The translations under genes and the position numbers were made by a program. Of a stretch of DNA of 28,859 nucleotides, positions 18,910-28,859 are shown one piece after another (the stretch's first letter is position 1; every line of letters starts with the position of its first letter). This DNA is from Pelomyxa schiedti (taxonomy: Eukaryota > Evosea > Pelobiontida > Pelomyxidae), in contig JAHLWZ010000563.1 in NCBI GenBank assembly GCA_020536535.1, positions 1,202 to 30,060 on the forward strand, in the 5' to 3' direction. A model generated the notes under the pieces. The model was not told the DNA's origin and did no database searches. It saw only the letters and a list, made by a program, of their open reading frames with translations.

Positions 18910-20575
18910 TCAAGGGAGACCAAGGAGGAAGTAGAGGTCACCAACGAGAAAGCGCACTTTGTCAATGCCAGATTTGGTGCCAATTTGAGCTTTGACGGCA
19001 CTAACAACAGAATCCAGGGGGTCGTTGCCTTGCATTATCTGGTCCACAATGGTGTTTTCAGTTTCATTGAGGGTGTGTTGAGGTGGAAGCCCGGCTTTCC
19101 GCTTCTCAGCCACGTCTGCAAGCTTTTGGGCTGTAACGGCCGCATTTCTAAACAGTTGCGAGGAGAATTTATCCAGCCGTGCTCGGAGTGACTGCTGCAT
19201 CACTGCGGCTTTGTGATCATCCAATTTCCCGGAAAGAACCATGCTCCAGACCTGTGTTATTGTGAGTAAGTAATCAAGAATATTTGCAAGAGGATTGTGT
19301 GTCATTCAGGTACATACATCCCTTTCTTGAAACACCAGGTCAGAATTCCCACGCCCGGTTTTAAGATACCACAATGTCTTCACTTTGTACATCGCTCCCG
19401 TGGAAAATCGGATGACAAATCCCTCTATCTATTATGGGGTTGTTGGTGAAGATCAATTATGTGGAATACCTCTTCTTTGGAAACCAGTTCCCGTATCAGT
19501 GATTCATTTGTAGCAGAGGGTTCAGTTGATGGAGTATACGTAGTCACGCAGGGAACGTTATACTCTCTGGCAAAGAGTTGGTTGCGGACGTATGAGATGA
19601 AAAGTCTCGAACCGGGCAGCTGTAGCCATCTCAGAAAATTGCATATATTCACCAGTGCGTCGATGCCTGATTGCAGTAAGGGTCAATTGGTCTTCAGTGT
19701 ACTGCACAACAAGCTTCTTGGTTGGCGAGCAGAATTCAAAAAGCTAACAAAGAAGCATTTGAAATGAGTGTCACCATGTGAGAGTGCAGGTCAATTTAAA
19801 TGTAGGTTCAACCGGAGTGTAGCCGGCTGAAACAAAGTGCTGGCAGAGGTCAAAATACCTCCACCCTCTTTCCTGGCATGTCCTTGCAGTATTCTCCGCC
19901 GCTTTTGCCAGCTTCCCACCACTTCCAGTCTTTCCTCCAAACATCAAATGACCTTTCGATATCAAAGCACATATTGGTACACCATCCAATTTCTAAAGTG
20001 GCACACAAAACAATGTCACTGGCTGCACATTTTTTAATGATCTACCTGCAATATAATATGTGGTGTGCTGAAATCCAATCTATCTTGGTCTGTCTCATCA
20101 AGCTCGTTGACATTGAAGAATTTGTGAAAGCCTCTAGCAATAACAGTTCCTGTTCAAACGATCAGATCGGTGTCTTCAAATTCTGGCATTTCATTTTTTT
20201 TTTTTTTGAATCATTTTCGCTTATTCCAAAGCATATGTAAAGTATATAATTACCACTGGATTTTTGAAATACCAGTCCTCGGCATTCCCTTCTTATCATG
20301 TAATTCTCCCTCTCTTGTGGAGTGAGGCCTGGTCCAAAAGGGTCTGGAAATGCATCACAGTGTCCGAATCGGTAATTAAATACAATTTCGTCCTCCTTTG
20401 TAGCCTGCGAACAAACGTAAGGAAAGGTCCACACTGGGACAAAAAAAAAACTACGGGAAGAAAGAACCTCAGTGAAAAATGCACAACCAGCGATGGCAGA
20501 CCTCACTTGTTCTATACTGTCAATTATGGGAAATAAACTCGACCCAGAAGACGTGGCTGCTGCAGTCGCCGCCAT
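18910..20575 (-). CDS. T4 Rnl1-type RNA ligase
   Basis: ATP-dependent RNA ligase of the covalent nucleotidyltransferase superfamily, sealing 5'-phosphate and 3'-OH RNA ends. Exons: 20575-20468, 20404-20254, 20149-20046, 19992-19813, 19743-19564, 19428-19318, 19251-18910; about 391 aa. The N-terminal part shows RRECRGLVF and VIARGFHKFFNVNE, then motif I KLDG (nucleotidylated Lys about residue 122), SKGHLMFGGKTGSG, the motif III/IIIa-like FEFCSPTKKLVVQY, RTGEYM, motif IV EGFVIRF and motif V YKVKTLWYL. The last exon is a helical domain of about 110 residues. There is no kinase or phosphodiesterase domain, unlike fungal and plant Trl1 tRNA ligases, so end-healing would need other proteins. The start ATG has a good context (ATAATGGCGG). 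The 19429-19563 segment, treated as an intron, contains a coding-looking stretch in another frame (LIRELVSKEE), so a frameshift or alternative splice is possible there. Confidence 0.82.
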
Positions 20576-20784
20576 TATCCAGTTATGAGAAACGTATGCG
20601 CGGAACAACAAAAATTTCAATCAAGGCTGTTTTAGTTTACAGTGTTGTGAGATGAGTGAATAATGACTGGGTGTTGTAGTATGTACAACAGGTGGATTCA
20701 CAGAGGTGGACTATAGAAGTACAACAAATGTAACAACATTCTCAAGGCGCATTTCTGAACAGAGGTGTCAGCCACTGAGCCGGG

Positions 20785-23700
20785 TCAGGTGTTTGATCCT
20801 GTAGAGGGTGTGATGGGAGCCTGACTGTGTGTATTGATTGGTTTGCTTGTGGGTGAACTTCGGTATCTGGAGTTTGTGGTTGCTGCGGCAGTTGTTGGGC
20901 TTCTATGGCGGGTGGTTGAAGCTGATAATGGCAGCTGTGAAGCTGCCGTTGGATTTGAGCGCGGGAAGAGAAGGCCGGCCGACTGATGATTTGGCGGATG
21001 CGATGAAGTGCTGCTGGTGAAGTGATAAGGCTGGGTACTTTTGGCCAAGGAGTTGGCAGAGTGAATCTGGAACGGGTGGGAAATGCCGGTGGATTTGAAG
21101 GCTCCAAGGGAGGAGTCACTGCTGAAAAGGGTTGGATTACGCATAGCCGGTGCAAGTGTACTTCTTGTGGAGCTAAGGTACTGGGATGCGGCGGAATTTG
21201 TTGGGTGTGGGTTGATGTTTGGCGGATGATGGCGAGAGGGTTTGTGCATCCTGTTCAGGAAATCAGGTTCATCTTCACTCCCATCAATTCCTAGTCGCTG
21301 TTGGATGCGCTGTTGTTCCAGCAGCTCCGCTTTCAAAGCAAGCACCGACATCTCAGAGTCATGTAACTTTTTCTGTAAGTCCACGTTCTCTGACTGGACA
21401 GACTGCAAAGTTTGCTCAAACTCGGTTGCTGATTTTGTGGCCGTTTTCCTGTGGTCCTTTACCAAAGCAACTGCTTCACAGACAGCATCAGTTCTTTCTT
21501 GGATCATTGCATTGAGGTGTGTTATTCTTTCATCGCGCTTTGTCACATCTACTTTCAAAGAAGCCAGGCTGGACTGTGCCCTCTTCAGTTCAGCTTCTGA
21601 TATCAAAAGACGGCTTTGCTGCAGTTCTAGCTGTTGATTGAGTTTTTTATTGTTCTCCTCCAGAACTTGACACTTTCCTTCCAACACACTCAATGCATGT
21701 TCCCACTGCCTCTTTTCTTTTTGGTGGGTTTCATGCTGCGACCAGCCTTGTTTCTTGAGCATTTCAATTTCTTGCTGCAGTTCTTGCAAGCAAGATTCAT
21801 TGTTACTAGTTTCGTTGGCCTCAACGGGAGAAGCTTTCAGCGCATTGAGTGCTGTCTGTTGCTCTTGCACAGTGGCAGAAAGCTTTTTGTTTTGAAGGGT
21901 CAACTTCTTAATATGAACCAAGAGAGTTCTTTCCTTCTCCCGCAATTTGTCATTGAGCTCAGGATCATGTGTGATGTTCTGTGGTGTATCTCTTGCAGCA
22001 GTGGAGAGCCTGGAGCTCTCAAAGTCAGAGGGTTGATGAGAAGTGGGGTGACTGGTTATTGGGGACTCCTTCGCGAGCTTGTACTTGTCGAGCTCTTTTT
22101 TTGTTACTTGGAGGGCGGCTCTCAGTTTTTTAATATGTGCTCTCAACTTTGCACATTCATCTTGTGTAGGAACTTTGCCAGGATCCACCTCTTGTTGTGT
22201 AATTCTTTTTGCCATTTTATCGTTGTTAGATTTTAGAAGAGACAACTCTTGCTCTTGGGAGGAAAAGTTTTTCTTCAGAGTATCGTTTTCTTGTTGTAAA
22301 TCAAGTACAACAGCAGCCAATTTGGAAGATTTTTCCATGTGAATTTGAGCGTCTTGTTTTGCTGCACTTAGTTCTTCACGCACTGCAGTAATAAGAGTTT
22401 CTTCATCAAAGCGTTTTCTTTCAACATCAGACCGTGTTTTATGCAGGGCATCTTCATTTTCGTGAGCAATTGCCTCCAGCTGTTCACACTTGGAAGTGGC
22501 ACTTGCAAGTTGGGATTCAACCTCTGCCAAGTGGCTAAGTCGTTGTTGCTGCAGTTCGATTTGTTCCTGCTGTTGCTTGATTTGTTTCTGAAGCTCTTCT
22601 TCTTGGAGATGAAATTCTTCCTCTTTGCGATGATGCTGTTGTACAAGAGTTTCAGTTTGCGATTTAGTGATTTGCAGCTCGTTGGTTAGAGATTTGATGT
22701 TCTCTCGAAGCTCCAAGAGAGTGTTGTCATCGTGCAGTGGAACTCCCACAGGGATATTTACCTCTCTTTGTTTGTTCATTTCATTAGAGGCCTTCAGGGA
22801 TTTTCGAAGACCCTCACATTCTTTCTCAAGTTCATTGATGCGGTACTCAAATTCCTTTGGGGTACGTTGCAGATTGTGCAACGACTTGCTGGTAGAAACG
22901 GAAATTTTGGTGGGTGGATGATTACAGTTCGAGCCAGAGGACCTCCCCTCTGGATCACTACTATTGGCTAAAGCTGTGTCTGAAAATGTTGTATATGGTT
23001 TCTTGCTTTGATTTCTTGTTCCAATAGAATTGGATTCATACCGAACCGGCATTTTAATTCCGATGGGGGTTTCATCTCCTGAGGGGGAGGTACGTCCATC
23101 TAGTGATGGTTTTTTCCCATTTGGGGCCACAGTTGGCTCGCGGTCACTTTCGAATTTCGAAACTTGTGCTTCGGGTTCTTTGTTAGAGCGCTGTTGTTCA
23201 CGAGATACATCTTCTCGATCGTAGCTGTCCTCACTTGAAGCACCATCGTTATTACTATTATGTTGAATCCGTGTTGTGTCATGGTCCTGGGTGCCACTTC
23301 CATCTGAACTTCTGTGGAGGAATTTTGGGCTGCCAGAAGATGGTGGTGGGATGGGCTGTATTGCCCCAAAACTATCACCAGATGTTTCTGTATGTGGAGG
23401 TGCTGCACTAAATTTTAACTTGACTTGGCCTTCTCTACTAGAACCAGCGTTGCTCTGAGGATCATCATTTCCACTTGCTTGTTCTTCCACTACTGTAGCG
23501 GTAGCAGCACAGTCCGCTGTATTGTTTTCGTGAGGAGTGCCTTTCTGCTGAGGTGTGTACAGTATCATTGGATGGTCTTCAGCAGCATATTCAATGCCAT
23601 CATCCCAGTTGCTATAACTGCGTTCTGAAGAGCCTGGATTTTCAGGTCTCTCGGCCTTTCTTACATTATCTCTAGAACCGTAAGAATTTTTAGGTTCCTC

Positions 23701-25904
23701 GGCATTATCCTCAGATCCGTTCCCGGCCCCTTGTCCGTTCTCAGCACTGCCAACATCATCATTGGTTCTATCGCCACTCTCTCGAGAGGGATCTTCCTCG
23801 CAGCTGTTCCCCCTTGCCTTTCTCGTGGTGTTTGCGTTACCAGTGGGATTGGGGACCTGGTAATTGCCATTGCTTTCCTCTTGCGCAGTCTCGTAGCTCC
23901 TTTCAGCTTGTTCACTGTCATAACTTCGTTCGTCACCTTGCTGCTCATTTGTATAACTTCTTTGATCATCATTGTTTTGTTCTTCATCATAGCTTCTCTC
24001 ACCCTCCTCTTGCGTGTAGCTCCGGCTTCGTTCATCATTATCTTCTTCAGTGACATAGCTTCTATCGTCATTATCTTGTTCTGCGGCAGAGCCTCTATCG
24101 TCATTATCTTGTTCTGCAGCAGAGCCTCTATCGTCAGCTTGCTCAGTGGCATAACTTCTCTCATCTCCCTCAGGAGTGTTACCCTCGTTCTCACTTTCCT
24201 CTTCTTGCTGGCTTGGATCACTGTTTCTCCTTCCTTTTTCGCTGGCACCACCTGCCACAGGGGTACCACTGCCACTGTAGTCTGAACGAGTACCCTCTGC
24301 TGCTTCAACACTGCCACTGGCACTTCCAGAAGACGCGTCGTTGGTTGCAGTGGTTGTATCGCTGAGAAGAAATAAAGTGAGCAGTGATCTGGTAGTGGCT
24401 TCTGCATTGGGCATGTCTGGTTTGATATGTGTGACTGCACCTGTAACTGCTTGAATTATATTCGATTTTGTCATCTTATTTGTGGCGGAAAACTTGGAAA
24501 CAGTTCTGAAAAGTAGAAACAGGGCATTGACAAAATTTCTGTGCACCTCAATGAGAAATATTAAAAAGGAATTCACTTCAACTTTGTGGGTGGGCTCAGC
24601 AAGGACATCACCTTCATTAACATAACTTGTTCATCAGAAGGAGGTAGATTTTCTGTGAGAAAACATTGGTTCCATATGTATGTACTATTCTTGAAGCATA
24701 ATGAATGAACCTTGTATGCTGAGGTTTTTACTTGGTAAAAGTGGTTCTGGTAATTCAACAAGAAACCTGGGGATCAGGAAGGAAAACGGGAAGAAAAAAA
24801 AAAAAGCACATACAGTTTAATGGTACATGCTACAATGTGAGGGTTTGTGTCAGGTGGGAAAATAAAATTCTGCCCTTCTGTAAAAGTAATAAGGACATTG
24901 TCCCACTTTCCAGGTTCCAGTCAAAGGGTGACAAACCTTTTTCTATGGTTTCTCTCACAGAAAGGAGTAAATCTGGGGAAACACTTTGCTTGAATAAATA
25001 CTCAGCTTCCAATCCTTGTGTAGAATAAATAAGGAGAGAACTCTCAAACTCATCAAATGAAACATGCACATTTAACAGATGAAGATGCAGGGAAAAAAGA
25101 GTGGAAATTACCGTTCTTTGAGATCCATTCAAAGCAATGTGAAATGAAAACTGGGATGTCAGAGGATTTATTCACAGGCTGGTCTAAGAGGGTTTGCAAG
25201 GGAAGGCCAAAAACTTGATTCTCTTTTGGTGGTTTGATCACACCAGCAGATGAAGTCTGTTGTTTTGGCACTGGTCACAAATGATGTAGTGTATGCAATA
25301 TTGTAGTACCGGATTTGGGACAAATGCTGCTGCAATGTGAAGCTCACCTTGGACTTTCTTGCTGTTAGGACTTGGAGGCGAAAGAGGGACCCATGAATCA
25401 CAGGGGTTATTTGCTTGTACAATGATTTGGCCAAGTTGATTGTCAGCCCCAACTGTGAAGAACAGTGAGAAAACAAGGAATTGTAAATCCACTTCAACCT
25501 TTGCAGTGATCGAAAAGCTGAACAATGAATATTTCAACCAGGCTGAATACCTGACTGCCAATATAAGTGTAGTTTAATTGTCAGTTAGCCGAGTTAGAAG
25601 TAAATCACGGCAGACTCACAGATGGAACAAGTGATTCCATTGGGGATTGGGACCCTTGACAGTAGGTGATCTCTCATACAGTGGCATGTGCTCCCTCTTC
25701 ACGATGATATAAGTCGCCAACCCCCCTTTCGTGGCGTTTAATTTTGGTGCCCAATTAATAGCTAAAGAGGGAAAAAAAAAACCAACCTAATGGTGATTTC
25801 AAGTTCCTGGCCTCGACAACTAACACAGACGTAAGCCCCAAAGAACAAAACAAAGCACTGTCTTTACCTCGCAAAGCCAACGTTCCCAAGATACCACCAC
25901 TCAT
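20785..25904 (-). CDS. C2 - RhoGAP - acidic repeat - coiled-coil protein
   Basis: About 1491 aa. Exons: 25904-25868, 25819-25787, 25725-25620, 25542-25499, 25452-25310, 25256-25112, 25014-24937, 24877-24814, 24766-24732, 24652-24583, 24505-20785; phases all agree. A C2 domain starts almost at the first Met (LALRVVEARNLKSPL, LATYIIVK, GPNPQWNHLF) and probably binds membrane lipid. A RhoGAP domain follows (VFGLPLQTLL, PVFISHCFEWISKNG, FLVELPEPLLPS, ATNKMTKSNI). The position expected to hold the arginine finger reads YLFKQS, so Lys replaces Arg. The single large last exon (about 1200 aa) has acidic Arg/Ser/Tyr repeats, a long Ser/Gly/Asn-rich stretch, a coiled coil of roughly 450 residues rich in Gln, Glu and Leu heptads, and a Pro/Ser/Thr tail. 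Likely a cytoskeleton- or membrane-associated Rho regulator. The gene head is 126 bp from the divergent gene at 26031. Confidence 0.85.
23870..24170 (-). repeat. acidic RSY/RGS tandem repeats in the RhoGAP protein
   Basis: Eight or so degenerate units of about 10-14 residues, such as DDRGSAAEQDN (two copies identical as protein, nearly so in DNA, 33-bp period) and ERSYxxEQ. Each usually has one Tyr or Ser flanked by acidic residues. Coding, in frame, and probably disordered. Confidence 0.8.
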
Positions 25905-26030
25905 CTATATTCACACCTTCAGCGATGGCACCGAGAGGCCTCTCACCGTCGTCCGCCGATTTTTTTATTTTGTCCTTTTCGCTGAACAGCATTGAAATTT
26001 TTCTTCCCGAAAAACCTTGAAAAACGAGTG
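25905..26030. other. short bidirectional intergenic region
   Basis: Only 126 bp separate the divergent ATGs of the C2-RhoGAP gene and the Cys-cluster gene. Both leaders and promoters must fit here or overlap the coding regions. No clear TATA element is seen. Confidence 0.4.
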
Positions 26031-28009
26031 ATGATACGAGGCGGCGACACAGCAGTCGGGGTGACAATGCCCCCCAGCAAAGCCGCGTCCTTGCGTAGAG
26101 CGACGCTGTTGGCGCGTGATGACTTCCAGAGGGGAATGGCTTACCTTCGCCTCGTGTCCGGCGCCAACGCCGCCGACGACGACGACGAGGAGGAGGAGGA
26201 GGACGCAGGTGGTATCGGCGACTACGAGACTCGCAGGGCGACGCGAGGTCCGTCTGTGGTGGTCAGGAACGTGATGAGGCGTCGGGGAGGGACCAAGGAA
26301 TACGAGGAGGAGGAGGAAGAGGACCAGGAGAGCGGCAGCGATGGGGATGGAGGAGGTGCGGGCGGGTCTAGGCGCCCCTACGACGACGACGAGGCGGACC
26401 GGGGTAGCGGCGGGGGGGAAGAGGAAGAAGGGGAGCTGCACTCGATACCGGCGGCAGTGGTGCAGAGGCAACAGCCCCAGGCAGGAGGAGGAGGAGGAGG
26501 AAGAGGGAGGGGAGGGGCCCCCCGCGGGCTCGGATTCACGCAGGGGCGTAGCACGCGGGGAAGAGGCGAGGCACCGGTTGGATGGGGCCGCGGATCCGGC
26601 GCGGGGACGGGGGCAAGGACCGGGGCGGGCACCGGGAGCAGCAACGCGCAGGTGATGGACGACCTGCAGGCTTACATGAGGGAGCTGGCTGCCGCTGTGA
26701 AAAGCAATTCCGAGAATGAGGTTGATACCCAATATCCTTTGTATTTTTTTGCACCCTGCACTCGCACAAGGCGGGGATGCGCGAATATTGTTGTTGCTGT
26801 TATTATTCTTACTATTAGTGGTACTATCTCTCAATCTCTCACAATGCAGAACAGGGAAGGACATTTGAGCAACGTGCGGCAATTCTGCGCGAACTGGAGG
26901 TTCTTCACGCTCGAGCAAGTGCGGCAATTCTGCGTGTTGCAAGACATGCTGCTGCTTCTCCGAATATACCCTCACCAATGAGTGGAGAGTTGAATTCTTT
27001 GGTGCACCAGTTTGCACTTCTGTGCGAAAAAATCTCTATCCCACATAAACCCCCACCAACCAAGCAGCCTGTGACTCCACAAGATAAAGAAAAAATCTTG
27101 AGGATGCTCATGGATACACATAACACAAAGAAGGGAAAGAGAACATCGTCAAAGGTTCCACCTCCACAGTACATCAATGGCAATACACGTCAAAACCATA
27201 CAACACGGAGCAGCAACCACCAACAGCCTCCACTGCAATCCTCTGATTCAAACCCAAAAGATGAGGACGCAAACCCATTGAAACGAAGCTCTGAGCAACA
27301 ACACCAGAATCCAACAGGTTGTCATGTAACAGCACACGAATGTTGCTGCTGTGACAGTTCCTGCTGCTGCAACAATACCGTTTGTTGTGATGTGGCAAGC
27401 AACTGCTCTTGTATGTGTTCTTGCAGAAACACCAATGTTCCCTCAGTCGAAAGCATTGACACAGTCATTGAACAATTGATTAATGAAGCATTAGATGACT
27501 GTGCCATGGAATTCACACGCATTGAGCAAGAAATGGTGCAGGTGCAACAAACAAACACTCTGCACTCACTCCTTGGGGAAATTGACAAACTCCAACTCTC
27601 ACTACTCACAACATCATCATCTATTCCACCCCTTCAAACAGAAAATGAGGCAACAATAGCACTCTCGTGCACACCACCAAATTCTGAAGAACTTGTACAC
27701 CTCCAACAGCAAGAACATAACATGGAATCGTCATCACCACCAGACACCAAACCCATAAGCCCGTTCCGGGTCCTTGCCTTGTACATATCGCGCTACGCAT
27801 CAGACCCAAGCAGCGGTGCCATCAACAAGCGACCACCACGCACAGGCGGGAGCATCAACAAATTCGACTCGGCACAAGCCATTGAGGATTGTCAACAGCA
27901 GATACTGGACGAGATTCTAGTGTCACTTGGCAGTGAGATTGACAATGTCTGCTCTGCCTTTGTCAGTGGTCTGGTCCACAACGAGTTCTTTGTTGCCTCC
28001 ACCAATTAA
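26031..28009 (+). CDS. large disordered protein with RGG-like segment, coiled coil and cysteine cluster
   Basis: I do not recognise a family. Two exons, 26031-26720 and 26855-28009, joined in phase, give about 614 aa; a second in-frame ATG lies at 26068. The N terminus has Asp/Glu runs and Gly/Arg-rich segments (GGGGGRGRGG, STRGRGEAP) typical of nucleic-acid-binding or condensate-prone regions. The second exon opens with a coiled coil (RTFEQRAAILRELEVLHARA), then Asn/Gln/Ser-rich sequence. Next is a cluster of 14 Cys in about 35 residues (HECCCCDSSCCC, NCSCMCSC), then a helical, Gln-rich C terminus with a possible folded end (AIEDCQQQILDEILVSLGSE). The intron acceptor lies after an in-frame-incompatible CAG, so 26854 was chosen to keep frame. 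Function unknown. Confidence 0.7.
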
Positions 28010-28010
28010 T

Positions 28011-28208
28011 TCAACTCAATAAACAGCCTCCCTTGCTCACCGAGCGATAGTAACGAGACTTTGCCAGTACCACCAAAATCCCATAAGCGGAAAAAAAACC
28101 AAAATTCATAACTAAACAAGCTGCCAATTCTGGGAACAAAACACCCCCAAAAATGGTTCCAATGTACATTGCATTTCCTGAGATGTAAGACCCAAGACAA
28201 GTCTTCAC
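28011..28208 (-). CDS. 3' end of a hypothetical membrane protein (partial)
   Basis: An open minus-strand segment ending in TGA or TAA at about 28011 encodes two hydrophobic stretches (AMYIGTIFGGVLF and FFSAYGILVVLA) followed by a basic tail. It looks like the last exon of a multi-pass membrane protein. An acceptor CTCAG at about 28178 could mark the exon start. Upstream exons were not found. Its stop is next to the stop of the plus-strand Cys-cluster gene. Family not recognised. Confidence 0.4.
   Translation of the reverse strand: MKTCLGSYISGNAMYIGTIFGGVLFPELAACLVMNFGFFSAYGILVVLAKSRYYRSVSKGGCLLS
28018..28023 (+). promoter_or_regulatory. candidate polyadenylation signal AATAAA for the Cys-cluster gene
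   Basis: Canonical hexamer 9 nt after the TAA stop of the plus-strand gene. It lies over the 3' end of the opposite-strand membrane-protein exon, so the two transcripts would overlap tail to tail. Confidence 0.4.
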
Positions 28209-28260
28209 AGCCCAAGCAGATGGTCCAGGGGAACAAAAGCAGCCGGAAGAGACGTGTAGG

Positions 28261-28326
28261 AAAGTTAAAAATTTAGGTGAGGGTGAGCATCACAGTGTGC
28301 AAGAAAGTTAAAAATTTAGGTGAGGG
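28261..28326. repeat. 23-bp direct repeat, copies 28261-28283 and 28304-28326
   Basis: The same 23 bases occur twice, 43 bp apart, and a third copy lies inverted at 28835-28857. The second copy is the outer end of the longer inverted repeat. Confidence 0.85.
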
Positions 28327-28857
28327 CGAAATTGGGCAGGAACAAAAAGGAAGGGGAAGCCAGAGGAACAGCAGCAGTGGGGAGTGGGGGTAACACAGGC
28401 AGGGTGTCCGGGGTGAGGTGAAAGGGGCACAAGGGAGAAAGCCAGTGTAGAAACAAGCACTCCCAGGAGTTGTGGGAGTCAGAAGAGGAAACTCAAGACA
28501 AGATTGGTGAAACAACAACAAAGGATCATACACCAAGTGCTTTTGAATTGGTTAGTATTTCCAAATGTCCTTTAGCCACTTGCCAAGCTTATCAGCCACA
28601 GAGAATGTATGGCCATCTCTTGTGTATACAACCTAAAAAAATGTAAGTTAAAGTTTTGTACCTTCAACTTTCAACTTGGTTCTTGGTGGTTGTTACACTG
28701 TTGTACAGGAAGAAGTGGGTGAACCAGATATTGAAGTCTATTTATTACATTTTAAGAAACACTTTTTTAACCTGTTTAACACTCTAGTGTGGGACCTCTG
28801 GCTTCCCCTTCCTTTTTGTTCCTGCCCAATTTCGCCCTCACCTAAATTTTTAACTTT
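28304..28857. repeat. 63-bp perfect inverted repeat, arms 28304-28366 and 28795-28857
   Basis: The arms are exact reverse complements and enclose 428 bp. The pairing stops 2 nt before the window edge. The size resembles a non-autonomous element with terminal inverted repeats (MITE), but the right flank is missing, so a target-site duplication cannot be tested. No transposase is visible. As at the left end, a contig-end artefact is possible. Confidence 0.85.
28552..28632 (-). CDS. last exon of a minus-strand gene entering from the right (partial)
   Basis: A T-rich acceptor (TTTTTTTAG) is followed by 26 codons reading VVYTRDGHTFSVADKLGKWL and six more residues, then TAA at 28552. The codons look protein-like, and the segment is flanked by AT-rich sequence. 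The upstream exon, if inside the window, was not resolved. Family not recognised. Confidence 0.4.
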   Translation of the reverse strand, partial: VVYTRDGHTFSVADKLGKWLKDIWKY

Positions 28858-28859
28858 AT

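Noticed and set aside
25726-25786. A 25-nt intron (25762-25786) in the C2 exon
   Set aside because: No other reconstructed intron is below about 36 nt; using the later acceptor gives a 61-nt intron and a better C2 sequence.
25992-27017. 350-aa minus-strand Pro/Arg/Ser-rich frame across the Cys-cluster gene
   Set aside because: It mirrors the Gly/Glu/Asp-rich plus frame, which splices into a coiled coil in phase; the minus frame shows no domain.

Overview
This is an intron-dense, gene-dense eukaryotic nuclear sequence. I rebuilt most genes by hand by joining exons at GT-AG boundaries that keep phase and family motifs. The introns I could place are mostly about 36-80 nt, with a few up to about 155 nt. 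Genes lie on both strands with gaps of 42-500 bp. No rRNA, tRNA, CRISPR or bacterial operon structure was seen. A TKL kinase with a C-terminal SH2 domain (the SHK type known from Dictyostelium), ankyrin and SAM repeats, RhoGAP and Rho-like proteins and a TMTC protein suggest a free-living protist, most likely an amoebozoan. The exact lineage cannot be fixed from the sequence.

Layout from left to right. Positions 119-4163 (+) hold a 5'-partial gene for an RGG/RRM-like - TKL kinase - SH2 - RS-tail protein. Positions 4294-7039 (-) hold a TMTC-type O-mannosyltransferase, convergent with the kinase gene. Positions 7537-9365 (+) hold a Leu/Phe/Val dehydrogenase-type amino-acid dehydrogenase. It is followed after only 42 bp by an ankyrin - coiled-coil - SAM protein (9408-13206, +) with an internal module duplication. 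Positions 13291-17132 (-) hold a 19-exon gene for a protein joining a degenerate Rho-like GTPase, kelch repeats, an F-box and a C-terminal Hint (hedgehog/intein) domain. Positions 17361-18608 (+) hold a short-chain dehydrogenase that resembles chlorophyll b reductase (NYC1/NOL). Positions 18910-20575 (-) hold a T4 Rnl1-type RNA ligase. Positions 20785-25904 (-) hold a C2 - RhoGAP - acidic repeat - coiled-coil protein. Positions 26031-28009 (+) hold a disordered protein with a dense cysteine cluster. The right edge carries 3' ends of minus-strand genes and a 63-bp inverted repeat.

No operon-like pathway is apparent. Two genes concern Rho signalling (the Rho-like/F-box protein and the RhoGAP), and both have altered catalytic signatures. 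The most unusual item is the Rho - kelch - F-box - Hint protein. It joins a substrate-recruiting ubiquitin-ligase adaptor to a potentially self-cleaving domain that keeps its nucleophilic Cys and TxxH motif. Both ends of the window carry perfect inverted repeats. The left one ends inside GGA/TCC low-complexity tracts and may be an assembly artefact.
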